Source of the DNA: Gracilimonas tropica DSM 19535
GTDB lineage: Bacteria > Bacteroidota > Rhodothermia > Balneolales > Balneolaceae
Assembly: GCF_000375425.1 (NCBI RefSeq)
Contig: NZ_AQXG01000003.1
Coordinates: forward strand, 62,001 to 126,000
Length of the DNA stretch: 64,000 bases
Direction of reading: 5' to 3'
Of this stretch, positions 18,501-25,856 are shown one piece after another. The notes under the pieces were generated by a model. That model was not told the origin of the DNA. It was given only the letters and a program-made list of their open reading frames with translations, and did not search any database. The position numbers and the translations under genes were made by a program. Numbering within the stretch: the stretch's first letter is position 1; every line of letters starts with the position of its first letter.

Positions 18501-19401
18501 ATACAGGCTAAATGAGGGAATCAGGGGACAGGTGTTTGGCGAATACCGGGACGATAACTTTAACAATACTTTTGCGCGGGGTGGGATTTCTGCTCAATTT
18601 GGAAATCGAACAAAAAACACTCATTTACTTAAAACAGAATACCTCATTTTTGCAGATGACAATCCTCAAACAAATGAAATTCTACAATATCAGGGATTGG
18701 GTTATGAATTTGCATCCCGTTCGAATAACCAACAAATAGAATTCCGGGTTGCCCCAACTGTATTATTTGGAGAAAGTGACTTCATCCCGCAAGCATTGAT
18801 ATCACTGGGAGTCAGTAAAGATTCAGCATACACTTCTTTGCAATTAACTGGTGGTTCAGAACTGACATCCACTTCACTACAGAATGATTACTATCAAGCA
18901 CAACTTCAGTTTTACCGGCAGGATTTTTGGTTCAGAGGAGCACTGATGACTTCATTATCCGGCAGCGGAAAATATTATACCAACGATGTTTTCAGCTATG
19001 GAGGTCAGACACGTTTATATCTCGACCTTATGGAGGCAAAATGGAGACTACGCCCTGTTGTAGAAATAGGCTATGCTGATGCCACCGTTAGTTACATCAG
19101 CGGAATACCTTATTATACGCCAGATAATTATTTTTCGCAGGGATTGGGTGTTGACCTTCAGTTTAGAAACCCCGATAGTTTTGAATATCGCACTCAGCTA
19201 ACCGGCGAGATTATGGGAAAACATGAAAGCAGGGAAGGATTTTTTGCATCAGGCCGTATTCAGCTTGAACATAAATTTCAGAATTTTTGGGAAATTAGTA
19301 TTGGTTCAGAATTCTCTACAAGCAGTATTTACCGATCAAACCGCATTTTCTTTACCATTTCGCACTACTTTCCAAGATCAATCAACAAGTTAAAACGGTA
19401 A
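15478..19401 (+). CDS. DUF2194-like deacetylase fused to TPR and outer-membrane barrel (PelA/PelB-like)
   Basis: A 1307-residue exported protein. A hydrophobic signal with an FLSC lipobox-like site lies near residues 15-34. Residues about 40-255 look like an amidotransferase/ThuA-like fold; 255-640 form a polysaccharide-deacetylase domain of the PelA/DUF2194 type with LDDFPAP (D263, D264), HGYNH (H361-H365) and THFVHPDD (484-491). About 680-1010 is TPR-like helical repeat, and about 1015-1300 is beta-rich with alternating aromatic strands ending in FFTISHYF, like the porin of PelB. In classical Pel these are two proteins, periplasmic PelA and outer-membrane PelB. The start is GTG 15478 inside the upstream gene; a TTG near 15527 is an alternative. 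Confidence 0.75.
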   Translation: MLHACLKNRDFTFSSGLLITLLLLIITMSFLSCKNRDESQSKMLELQSEPMVLILKNQNEELSKGTSDQVTKALDYAKIPFLTTDLGIISRTFNIPSSIRTLVITTPSVENFDEQEVQNILKFVAKGGSLVFTNPVLDQKYSFLQGLKPNADFVLDSVNSGFHLYEEAFPGMKGQTFEQPGLQTHYGLIAGDFSNETMVLAGTATNTGQPFIVSNKIGLGEVLTINSFIMNGKVYRGILFSTILRTLPGIPYQVANVSTIFLDDFPAPLYNEKLPPIDKEYDVTHAEFVSKIWWPDMKALADSFGIDYSAMVAFNYNANVVPPFDFQEWRQGSIVFNQNIIQGSIFLAKDIRDTRHELAFHGYNHFSLWDNDWDNINFMISALQAARKRWQVDDLGTLPTNYVPPTNEIDSLGLEAIIRGMPSINYMSSLYFGEIEDGGGREFDPDPYVPAHIFNYPRISSGFTMSTNTLFNQQGLQLLTGIWTHFVHPDDVFQVIQRSEDEYSSRNPLGLGWKSSEEHSYGLYDLLSRRIKYTLRYYPLNDFLSATEGAKYTEDWRRSLSGYTLEGNSMKVRATFRDNYEPKVADSTRSWFMYVPEDRVTKVEQALASDSVLAVSTGFWDGFLFQFKTDKTSFTLPNPDISLSYDPQFIASLTKQVQTEYQQFRQAATVLEESEEKWRDTRLEDALRALRKNPDNRNIQEQVINLSIEFGQVQQAISILEDRLLDSQVWIEEDITRLLTYYGWEGLQGRAENFLEQLWSTYQNKKVIDLKNTAVEKLGLYGEKFEQRWRQRELRLSPDDYQLKLNYTKSIESQENWPEMKRNLLELLEIKPDTDSLYAFTLQRSIYYESQDSTLALIEEFPPSAYSQLTPFASNLALMYGFTANDYEKALFWANNAPDFDERIKLYWLSQLDLDQLYKAKALELLERNPDDSELRSFVGTNLFYEGFTKESYQVLYPLFEREQEQGFTADTLLRNEIGYMGYEKKKDFYERYPLFFDDDQREGLQRQYRLNEGIRGQVFGEYRDDNFNNTFARGGISAQFGNRTKNTHLLKTEYLIFADDNPQTNEILQYQGLGYEFASRSNNQQIEFRVAPTVLFGESDFIPQALISLGVSKDSAYTSLQLTGGSELTSTSLQNDYYQAQLQFYRQDFWFRGALMTSLSGSGKYYTNDVFSYGGQTRLYLDLMEAKWRLRPVVEIGYADATVSYISGIPYYTPDNYFSQGLGVDLQFRNPDSFEYRTQLTGEIMGKHESREGFFASGRIQLEHKFQNFWEISIGSEFSTSSIYRSNRIFFTISHYFPRSINKLKR

Positions 19402-19431
19402 CTTTAATTCAGTTTGAACGTAGCCTTTTTC

Positions 19432-19740
19432 ATGAAAGCATTTCGAAAACATATAGAGTGGATGGTTTTTCTAACAGGTTTAGTTCTGCTTGCTTTTATG
19501 AATCCGGAAAGCTCCGGCACTTCATTTTGTGTATTTGATCTTCTCGGATTCGATTTTTGTCCCGGTGAAGGCTTGGGACATTCGATCGCTTACAGTTTCA
19601 GAGGGAATTTTGATGCTGCTATTCAAGCTCATATTGCCGGTCCCGCTGCAATCCTTATACTGTCAGGTCGAATTCTTTCTATTTGGCGTACCCTTTATTA
19701 CTCATCAACCTTAACAAAAGAAACAGAGAACAATGGCTAA
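19432..19740 (+). CDS. DUF2752 small membrane protein
   Basis: A 102-residue protein with two hydrophobic segments (about 10-28 and 69-86). The middle carries the DUF2752 signature CVFDLLGFDFCPG followed by GLGHS; the usual CPGCG is CPGEG here, losing one of the conserved cysteines. ATG 19432 was chosen over TTG 19414 because the extra six residues add nothing recognisable. It overlaps the following TM2-domain gene by eight bases, and DUF2752 with TM2 is a common pairing. The function of either is unknown. It may be a passenger at the end of the Pel-like unit. Confidence 0.7.
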   Translation: MKAFRKHIEWMVFLTGLVLLAFMNPESSGTSFCVFDLLGFDFCPGEGLGHSIAYSFRGNFDAAIQAHIAGPAAILILSGRILSIWRTLYYSSTLTKETENNG

Positions 19741-20077
19741 CGTAATTGATCACCTCCCTGAAATTGAAGGCGATGAAATGATTTATATCAATAAACTTCT
19801 TGAAGGATTAAATGAAGAAGAAGCAGGGAAATTTACCAACGTTTACAGAGCAAGGCGAAAAGACCCTCAGCTGATATTGATCACTTGTCTTTTGGGATTT
19901 TTGGGATTTGCCGGAATCCACCGACTTATAATTAATCAGCTTGGGATGGGTATTCTCTATTTATTTACCGGTGGTTTATGTGTAATTGGAACCGTGGTAG
20001 ATCTTGTCAATTATAAAGATCTTGCTTTTCAGTATAACCGTCAGGTTGCTAAAGAAGTACTTTCATACATTAAATAA
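19733..20077 (+). CDS. TM2-domain protein
   Basis: A 114-residue protein. A soluble N-terminal helix region (1-45) is followed by a TM2 domain: LLGFLGFAGIHRLIINQLGMGILYLFTGGLC spans two closely spaced membrane helices separated by the polar GIHR turn, then a terminal cytosolic helix. TM2 proteins are widespread and of unknown molecular role. It starts eight bases inside the DUF2752 gene and ends four bases before the convergent cytochrome gene, so no independent terminator fits between them. Confidence 0.75.
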   Translation: MANVIDHLPEIEGDEMIYINKLLEGLNEEEAGKFTNVYRARRKDPQLILITCLLGFLGFAGIHRLIINQLGMGILYLFTGGLCVIGTVVDLVNYKDLAFQYNRQVAKEVLSYIK

Positions 20078-20080
20078 CGA

Positions 20081-20746
20081 TTACTTTGTAAGCGTCATTT
20101 TTTGTGATTCAAGGAAAAAGGATCGGTTTCCTGAGGTGATCTTCACACGGTAAATATAAATACCAGATGGGAGGTCGTTCATGTTTACCTGTACTTGTGT
20201 TTTGGGATTATTGGTTACTCCCGAAAATTCTCTGATTAACACGCCCGTTGCGTTATATACATTCAGATTGTAAGCAGATGTAACAGGCGATGTAAAAGAT
20301 ATAATGGTTTGAGGGTTGAATGGGTTTGGGTAATTGTCAATCATTTCAAATCCTTCGGGTACTTCTGAAATCATTTCATTGGATACTGCGACCTCGTTGG
20401 CTCCTTCTGCAATCCAGTTTCTAATTAGGTCAATCTCATCGTTGGATAAAAAAGGTCCGCCTTGAGGCATTCTTGATCCTATTTCAGGGGAAGGCTCTAT
20501 TTTATCTACCAAAGGACTTTGGTTTGGGTTCCCGGGAACTACGATTTCTGTTCCATATTGATCACCAACGCTGTTCATGACGGCATCATAATTAGCCAAA
20601 TTCACTCCGCTTGTGGAACCATGACACGAAACACAACTTGCGTCAAATATTGGCTGGATGTCTTTTTCGTAGTCTACCTGGGCAAATGTGTCAGCTCCAA
20701 AAAAGGAAAAATACAGAAGAACGGTAAGAGGGGTAAGTGTTTTCAT
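20081..20746 (-). CDS. Secreted c-type cytochrome-like protein with T9SS sorting domain
   Basis: A 221-residue protein with a signal peptide (1-22), a small haem domain containing CVSCH (C38, C41, H42) and a GSRMP motif near 90 that may provide the methionine ligand, and a C-terminal type IX secretion type A domain from about 135 (YPNPFNPQTIISF near 140, then PSGIYIYRV). The last domain predicts export through T9SS and surface attachment. The haem part is a clear paralogue of the lipoprotein at 22168-22578. It is last in a four-gene unit with YceI and a DUF5777 barrel, which suggests a surface electron-transfer or oxidative module; the actual substrate is unknown. Confidence 0.8.
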   Translation of the reverse strand: MKTLTPLTVLLYFSFFGADTFAQVDYEKDIQPIFDASCVSCHGSTSGVNLANYDAVMNSVGDQYGTEIVVPGNPNQSPLVDKIEPSPEIGSRMPQGGPFLSNDEIDLIRNWIAEGANEVAVSNEMISEVPEGFEMIDNYPNPFNPQTIISFTSPVTSAYNLNVYNATGVLIREFSGVTNNPKTQVQVNMNDLPSGIYIYRVKITSGNRSFFLESQKMTLTK

Positions 20747-20761
20747 AATATGGGAGTTTAG

Positions 20762-21622
20762 TTAGAGTCCAAAAAATCGGTTGATGTTGAATCCGAATCG
20801 TAAATCAAGATCCAGAAAATCCCGGTCTGTTCGTGCCATTAAATGCTGTTCAGTAAACCATCTTCCAGACATGAAAAACAGCTGAAATACGTGACCTCCG
20901 GTGTCAATCTCATAAGAAATGGCAGCGTGGTTTTTAGTGCCGGTATTTCTGTTTCCAAAAACGGGAAGAAACTCAAAAGCTAATGCATTGCGCTCATTCA
21001 ATTTATACCTTCCAGCTATTCCTATTCCAAAGAGAGTATGGTAAAGTTTTTGGTCTTGTTGTTCTTTTACCACCGTGTTGTGATGAGAAACCACCGGTGC
21101 TAATTGAAGACTAATCCGGTCAGTAAATTTTTTTGCGATCATTATAGTACCGAAGTAGTTAAGCCGTTCAGTGAAGCTATAGCTGAATCTTCTTTCACGT
21201 TGGGTTGAGATCCCAATATCTCCTTTAAAAGTTATTTGAATAGGAATTTTATTCGATTTTAATTGCTGCAGTAATACATATTTAGCTCGAATGTCAACCA
21301 CATTTTCCAGGCTTGTACGGCCAATGCCGATGTCCAATCGGTCTGTGATGCCATAGTCTATCCCAAGCCGAACCGCTGCTCCTGCATCGAGTCCAAAGAA
21401 TTGATCAATTCCTCCTGAAAGTAACCCAAAATTATGCATGACCATTGTGTTCATATTTCCCTTGGGCAGAGCATTAGCAGTGCTTAACCCTGCAATACTG
21501 CCTGCGAGAAATATATCTTCAACAGGACCATCTTTAGCTGCTTTTCTACGCTCCATTTGTCCGAATACCGTGGCTGAGGTCAAGATGAATATCAGTATTA
21601 AGGAAGTGAGATTTTTCATCAT
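20762..21622 (-). CDS. DUF5777 family outer-membrane beta-barrel
   Basis: A 286-residue exported protein: signal peptide ending about AFG-Q at 22, then many amphipathic beta strands and a closing RFGFNINRFFGL C-terminus with terminal aromatic pattern. The segment GSIAGLSTANALPKGNMNTMVMHNFG is typical of DUF5777. Function is unknown; DUF5777 barrels often occur next to YceI and small cytochromes in Bacteroidota, as here. It overlaps the YceI gene by one base (TAATG) and ends 15 bases before the cytochrome gene. Confidence 0.75.
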   Translation of the reverse strand: MMKNLTSLILIFILTSATVFGQMERRKAAKDGPVEDIFLAGSIAGLSTANALPKGNMNTMVMHNFGLLSGGIDQFFGLDAGAAVRLGIDYGITDRLDIGIGRTSLENVVDIRAKYVLLQQLKSNKIPIQITFKGDIGISTQRERRFSYSFTERLNYFGTIMIAKKFTDRISLQLAPVVSHHNTVVKEQQDQKLYHTLFGIGIAGRYKLNERNALAFEFLPVFGNRNTGTKNHAAISYEIDTGGHVFQLFFMSGRWFTEQHLMARTDRDFLDLDLRFGFNINRFFGL

Positions 21623-22167
21623 TAATTGTCTTCTAAAGGTTTTAGCATTGCATTGATCTCAATCTTTTGCTCCTGATCAACTTTTACAAATAAAAGGCTT
21701 GGAGGTACGATATCGTAGTCTTTTAGTAAAAGAACCCAGGAAGCTTCCAATAATAAACCGTCATCGGTCATGGTTAACGTACCTTTATACGTAGTGTCTT
21801 TGGATACACCATGAATTTTAAATGCACCTTGAACAGTTACATCCTGTGGGGTTTGTAAATTCGGGTCAAAAGGGGAGATCATCTTCCCATAAAACTCAGC
21901 GAAAGGAAATTGATCGGTTTCAAGCGTTTCTCTCATGTCGCGATCTCTTTTAGCAATACCCGTATCTAAAGTGGTGAGATCAAGGTAGAAGTCAACAATC
22001 TTGGTATCCAGGTCAATTTTACCCGTCAAATAGTTTGAGGTGCCCGAGAAAGTGTGCAAAGGTACTTCAGAATGAAAAATAGCAGTTCCACTTTCTGTGT
22101 AGTAAGCCTGGGAGTAAGCATTTACTGAAGCTGCAAGGCTAAACAATATTATAGATAAGATCCGCAT
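21622..22167 (-). CDS. YceI-family periplasmic protein
   Basis: A 181-residue protein with an N-terminal signal (1-19) and a YceI lipocalin-like fold: AYYTESGTAIFHSEVPLHTFSG start, ETDQFPFAEFYGKMISPFD centre and FKIHGVSKDTTYKGTLT near the C-terminal half. YceI proteins bind polyisoprenoid or similar lipids in the periplasm. The gene abuts the haem lipoprotein upstream (its ATG at 22167 lies directly next to the stop at 22168) and is coupled to the DUF5777 gene below. A link with isoprenoid-quinone electron carriers would fit the surrounding cytochromes, but this is inference. Confidence 0.85.
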   Translation of the reverse strand: MRILSIILFSLAASVNAYSQAYYTESGTAIFHSEVPLHTFSGTSNYLTGKIDLDTKIVDFYLDLTTLDTGIAKRDRDMRETLETDQFPFAEFYGKMISPFDPNLQTPQDVTVQGAFKIHGVSKDTTYKGTLTMTDDGLLLEASWVLLLKDYDIVPPSLLFVKVDQEQKIEINAMLKPLEDN

Positions 22168-22578
22168 TTAATTATCCTCCGCTCCGCCTTCTATCCATGC
22201 CTTTATTTTACCAACCTCATCATTGGTCAAATATGGACCACCAAGCGGCATCCTGCTGCCAAATCTTGGGTTCGGTTCAATTTTATCTACCAATGGGCTG
22301 ATCTCAGGGTTTCCGGGTGTGACGATATTTTCTCCATAAGATGAACCGACACTATTTATTACAGAATTGTAGGAAGATAGATTTACCCCATTGACAGCAC
22401 TTCCAACATGACATCCGCTGCCTCCGCAGCTTTCATTGAAGATCGGTTGTATGTCTGCTGAGTAACTTATTTCTGAAGGATTGTAATCTGAAGTTTCAGA
22501 AATATCTTCTACATTATTGATACAACCTTGTAAAGCAAGAATAATAATTGGAATAAATATGTGAGGCTGATATTTCAT
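22168..22578 (-). CDS. Haem-binding lipoprotein with CX4CH motif
   Basis: A 136-residue lipoprotein (LQGC lipobox, C19) with one c-type haem domain. The binding motif is CGGSGCH (C51, C56, H57), that is C-X4-CH instead of the usual C-X2-CH. The downstream part, VTPGNPEISPLVDKIEP and GSRMPLGGP, is shared almost exactly with the T9SS-linked paralogue at 20081. It is the first gene of a four-gene unit (haem lipoprotein, YceI, DUF5777, haem-T9SS). Both proteins probably pass electrons at the outer membrane or surface; the partner is not evident. Confidence 0.78.
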   Translation of the reverse strand: MKYQPHIFIPIIILALQGCINNVEDISETSDYNPSEISYSADIQPIFNESCGGSGCHVGSAVNGVNLSSYNSVINSVGSSYGENIVTPGNPEISPLVDKIEPNPRFGSRMPLGGPYLTNDEVGKIKAWIEGGAEDN

Positions 22579-22674
22579 AGTTTAGCTTCGGTTAAAAAAT
22601 ACTTTAGTTGTACTAATACATTACTTCAATGTTAAATGAAAATGTTTCACATATGCAAACTTTAATTTTTATCT

Positions 22675-23220
22675 ATGAATTCTTCTGAAAGAGAAAAATC
22701 AATTCACTTGTTAAATACATACATCAAAAATGAAAGTTTACTCAATCACAGCCATATGGTAGCAACCGCTATGGAGGAATATGCTCGTCATCTTCAAAAG
22801 ACTAATACGGAAATTGAAGAGTGGTGGATTGCCGGTTTGTTACATGACCTGGATTGGGAAATGTTTCCAGAAGAACATCCAAATAAAGCGGTGAATGAAA
22901 TACTGCCTGAGCAAGGCTATCCGGAGAAGATATTGGAAGCGATAAAAGCTCATGCTCCGGAGAGGACTGGAAAACATCCTGAAACTGAAATAGAGCGATA
23001 TCTTTTTGCTTGTGACGAGCTCTCGGGTTTTATGAATGCGGTGTCGTTAATGCGTCCAAACGGGTTTGAGGACATGAAGGTGAAATCGGTTACTAAAAAG
23101 CTAAAGGATGCTAAATTTGCCGCCAATGTTCCAAGAGAAGACATTAAGAAAGGCGCAGAATTGATAGGAAAAGAATTGAATGAACACATCCGGTTTATGA
23201 TCGATGTGTTCCGTAGATAG
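22675..23220 (+). CDS. HD-domain phosphohydrolase-like protein
   Basis: A 181-residue soluble protein of the HD superfamily. It has NHSHMVATAMEEYA near 25, LLHDLDWEMFPEEHP with H57-D58, and KAHAPER near 97, giving the metal-binding H...HD...H...D series. The pattern matches the small HDIG-type hydrolases of unknown substrate. It stands alone, 97 bases from the divergent haem module and 77 bases from the next gene. Function beyond phosphohydrolase-like cannot be inferred. Confidence 0.7.
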   Translation: MNSSEREKSIHLLNTYIKNESLLNHSHMVATAMEEYARHLQKTNTEIEEWWIAGLLHDLDWEMFPEEHPNKAVNEILPEQGYPEKILEAIKAHAPERTGKHPETEIERYLFACDELSGFMNAVSLMRPNGFEDMKVKSVTKKLKDAKFAANVPREDIKKGAELIGKELNEHIRFMIDVFRR

Positions 23221-23297
23221 GGTGAAATTTCTATTTTTAATATAATTGAATTACATTCTTGGAAGTGGTACATAATAAATAATAAAATAGAGAACTT

Positions 23298-24563
23298 ATG
23301 AGAGCAATAATTAGCACTTCCGTACTTGTACTAAGCCTATCGCTTAGCGTTGCAGCACAGCATCAGAATTCGCGTATTTCTCTGAATGTAAACTTATACG
23401 AAGGAGTAGATCAGTCCTTTTACTCTAAAAGCACTTTTGGAACAAAAAATCCTGTTTATGGGGCTTTTCCGGTAACTTCCATGCTTCGTCATAACCGAGT
23501 TGACGGACTTTTTCTCGGATATCAGGAGGATAAAATGGGATGGAGTCGTTCCGATTTTTTAGGAATTGAAAGCATTGATATTCATGGCATGGCCGGCTAT
23601 TCAGTGGCTCAGCAGAATTTTCAATACTCAATCGGAGCAGAAAAGAGTATAGGAAACCGCCATAAATGGTTGCTTATAGGCGGGCAAATGCACAGTACTA
23701 CCACAACAGAAGATTATTGGAGAACGGGATTATATGAAAACAGCATTAGTTCCTTTGCGGCGGGATTTGATTACCATGATTACTACAAAGCAGATGGTTA
23801 TGGTTTTTATGCACTCATTCGGCCTTTTCAGATGTTGGAGATAGGTACTTCTTTTAATTCTGATCAATACAGTTCTTTAGAACTGAATACCGATTTTGCG
23901 TTGATCTCCAGATATTCAACAGTAAGACTAAATCCTGCTATCGATCCTAACTTTGATCAAATTGATCAGCAGAGTGTGACTGTTGGTGCAACAATAAATC
24001 CATTCATGCTAACCAAATCGTTTATAAGCACTACGATATCTGCCAAAGCTGAATTGGCAGGTATTGGGGGATTTGAGAACGATTTCTCATATAACAAGTG
24101 GCAACTGGAATCTAAATCCTCATTACGTTTGGATAATAGTACCGTTGTTAAGTGGAGGTTTATGGCAGGTGTTATCACAGGTCAAGCTCCTATGTTTAAA
24201 GAATTTGCACTGGGCGGTATAGGCAGTATGCGGGCTTTTGGATACAAGTCCATGCAAGGAAACCAAATGCTCATGAGTAACTTTGAAATGCAGTTCGGCA
24301 AAAGTTCTCATTACCAAAATGGCTGGCCTGATCTGAAATCTACCTACCTCACGCTGTTCCTTGATTCCGGAACATCTTCATTTAACCATGCATTGACCTC
24401 TTCCGGTAACCCCATCTCAGATTTTGATATCTCGTTTTCTGAGTTTTCCCATAATGTCGGAGTAGGATTAGGCCTTGGAGCCGTTCGATTTGAGGTAGCA
24501 CAACCTATTTATGGATCGGGAGGGATGACCACTTTTTGGATTAGATTAAATCCGAGCTTTTAA
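23298..24563 (+). CDS. POTRA-less Omp85/D15-like outer-membrane barrel
   Basis: A 421-residue protein with a cleavable signal (1-20, ends VAAQ) and beta-rich sequence throughout. Near 308-322 is GGIGSMRAFGYKSMQGN, resembling the conserved RGY strand/loop of Omp85 (BamA, TamA, TpsB, patatin-linked) barrels, and the C-terminus ends in a strand with terminal F (FWIRLNPSF), as recognised by the BAM complex. There is no POTRA domain and the N-terminal 290 residues look like barrel strands. Role unknown. A strong terminator follows. Confidence 0.7.
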   Translation: MRAIISTSVLVLSLSLSVAAQHQNSRISLNVNLYEGVDQSFYSKSTFGTKNPVYGAFPVTSMLRHNRVDGLFLGYQEDKMGWSRSDFLGIESIDIHGMAGYSVAQQNFQYSIGAEKSIGNRHKWLLIGGQMHSTTTTEDYWRTGLYENSISSFAAGFDYHDYYKADGYGFYALIRPFQMLEIGTSFNSDQYSSLELNTDFALISRYSTVRLNPAIDPNFDQIDQQSVTVGATINPFMLTKSFISTTISAKAELAGIGGFENDFSYNKWQLESKSSLRLDNSTVVKWRFMAGVITGQAPMFKEFALGGIGSMRAFGYKSMQGNQMLMSNFEMQFGKSSHYQNGWPDLKSTYLTLFLDSGTSSFNHALTSSGNPISDFDISFSEFSHNVGVGLGLGAVRFEVAQPIYGSGGMTTFWIRLNPSF

Positions 24564-24580
24564 AACTATTCATCAAAAAG

Positions 24581-24613
24581 AAACCCGGACCGATCAGGAT
24601 CCGGGTTTTTTTC
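24581..24613 (+). terminator. Rho-independent terminator after the Omp85-like gene
   Basis: AAACCCGGA at 24581-24589 pairs with TCCGGGTTT at 24600-24608 around a ten-base loop, followed by a run of T residues. It lies 18 bases after the stop at 24563. Confidence 0.9.
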
Positions 24614-24762
24614 TTTAGGGCATTTGGTGCTTTGCAGCATCCAAAGCTCTTTGTTGCTCTTCAATGGACGATTACGGCCTTCATTACGTATTGTTACATT
24701 GAACTTCAAAAAAACAGGGCAATAGCATTATTCTATTTTTAAACGTATTTGTATCTTCAAGT

Positions 24763-25842
24763 ATGAATCTACAGCAAAAAATTGCCCTTACTAAATCGGA
24801 GCTGGTTTCTACGATCTTGGTTTTTGTAGTGATCCTGTTCCTTGTAATGAGTTCCCGGCTGTCGAGGCTGACCTCTGACTCTTCCTTGATATTTCAAGAG
24901 CAAACTGAAATGGTTTTGACGGATCAAACCGATCTGGAAGAATTGATTTTATTGCTCAACAATGGTGGTATAGATGTTGATAAAGAGGAGTTCCGTTGGG
25001 CCGCGAAAATTTTAGGTTGGCGAACTTTTTTAAGAGGCCGATATGTATTTGAAGGGGACTATTCTTACAATGGAATGCTGTCAAAAATGGCAAGGGGAAT
25101 TCAGGATCCTGCCAGCATTGTTATTTTGCCTGGTTCAACCCCTGAACGAGTCGCTGAGACGGTATCTGATAAGCTACATTTCGATACCGAAGATTTCCTT
25201 TCCATGTTGCAAGATAGTGTCTTTAGGGCTGAGCAAGGTTTGAAGGAAGGGCAGCTTTTTGCCAGAATGTTGCCTGAGACCTATCTGGCGTATTGGACTA
25301 ATTCTCCAAAAGATTTTATCACAAAGGTGCTCAGAGAGTTTGACCGGGCTATCCCTGAATCCTTTCATTCTCGTGCAGAATCAATGGGGTATTCAATGGA
25401 TGAGATACTTACGCTTGCTTCAATTGTAGAATGGGAGGCGAAGCTTGAAGAAGAAAAAGCTATGATCAGTGGCTTGTATTGGAATCGTTTAAATCGAGGA
25501 ATGCGTCTTCAGGCCGATCCTACCATTAATTTTGCTTTAGGAGAACGACGACGATTACTTTTTGAGGATTATCAGATTGACCATCCTTACAACACTTATT
25601 TAAAGAGGGGATTGCCTCCGGGACCTATCACTAATCCAAGCTATTCTACGATCGAGGCCACTTTGTTTCCGGAGGATCATAATTATCTGTATATGGTAGC
25701 CAATCCCGAAGGGGGCCACACCTTCACCAGAACATTCCAGGAGCATCAGGCGGAAAGTGAAAAATGGCGTATCTGGTTGAGGGAACAATACCGAATAAAA
25801 CGACAAAGGGAAGCTCAGGAAGCCGAGCAAGCAGCCAGTTGA
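24763..25842 (+). CDS. mltG: Endolytic murein transglycosylase MltG
   Basis: A 359-residue protein with a single N-terminal membrane anchor (about 15-33) and a periplasmic YceG/MltG domain. It shows ASIVEWEAKLEEE near 219 with the catalytic glutamate (about E222), GMRLQADPTINFALG, YNTYLKRGLPPGPITNPS and a closing GGHTFTRTFQEH. MltG cleaves nascent glycan strands at the inner membrane and ends peptidoglycan chains. It has its own 150-base upstream region after a terminator and is convergent with the next gene, 14 bases away. Confidence 0.92.
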   Translation: MNLQQKIALTKSELVSTILVFVVILFLVMSSRLSRLTSDSSLIFQEQTEMVLTDQTDLEELILLLNNGGIDVDKEEFRWAAKILGWRTFLRGRYVFEGDYSYNGMLSKMARGIQDPASIVILPGSTPERVAETVSDKLHFDTEDFLSMLQDSVFRAEQGLKEGQLFARMLPETYLAYWTNSPKDFITKVLREFDRAIPESFHSRAESMGYSMDEILTLASIVEWEAKLEEEKAMISGLYWNRLNRGMRLQADPTINFALGERRRLLFEDYQIDHPYNTYLKRGLPPGPITNPSYSTIEATLFPEDHNYLYMVANPEGGHTFTRTFQEHQAESEKWRIWLREQYRIKRQREAQEAEQAAS

Positions 25843-25856
25843 AATACTTTACGCGC

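Noticed and set aside
23425-24317. Antisense frames opposite the Omp85-like gene
   Set aside because: Short, overlapping with a gene that has a signal peptide and a terminator of its own.
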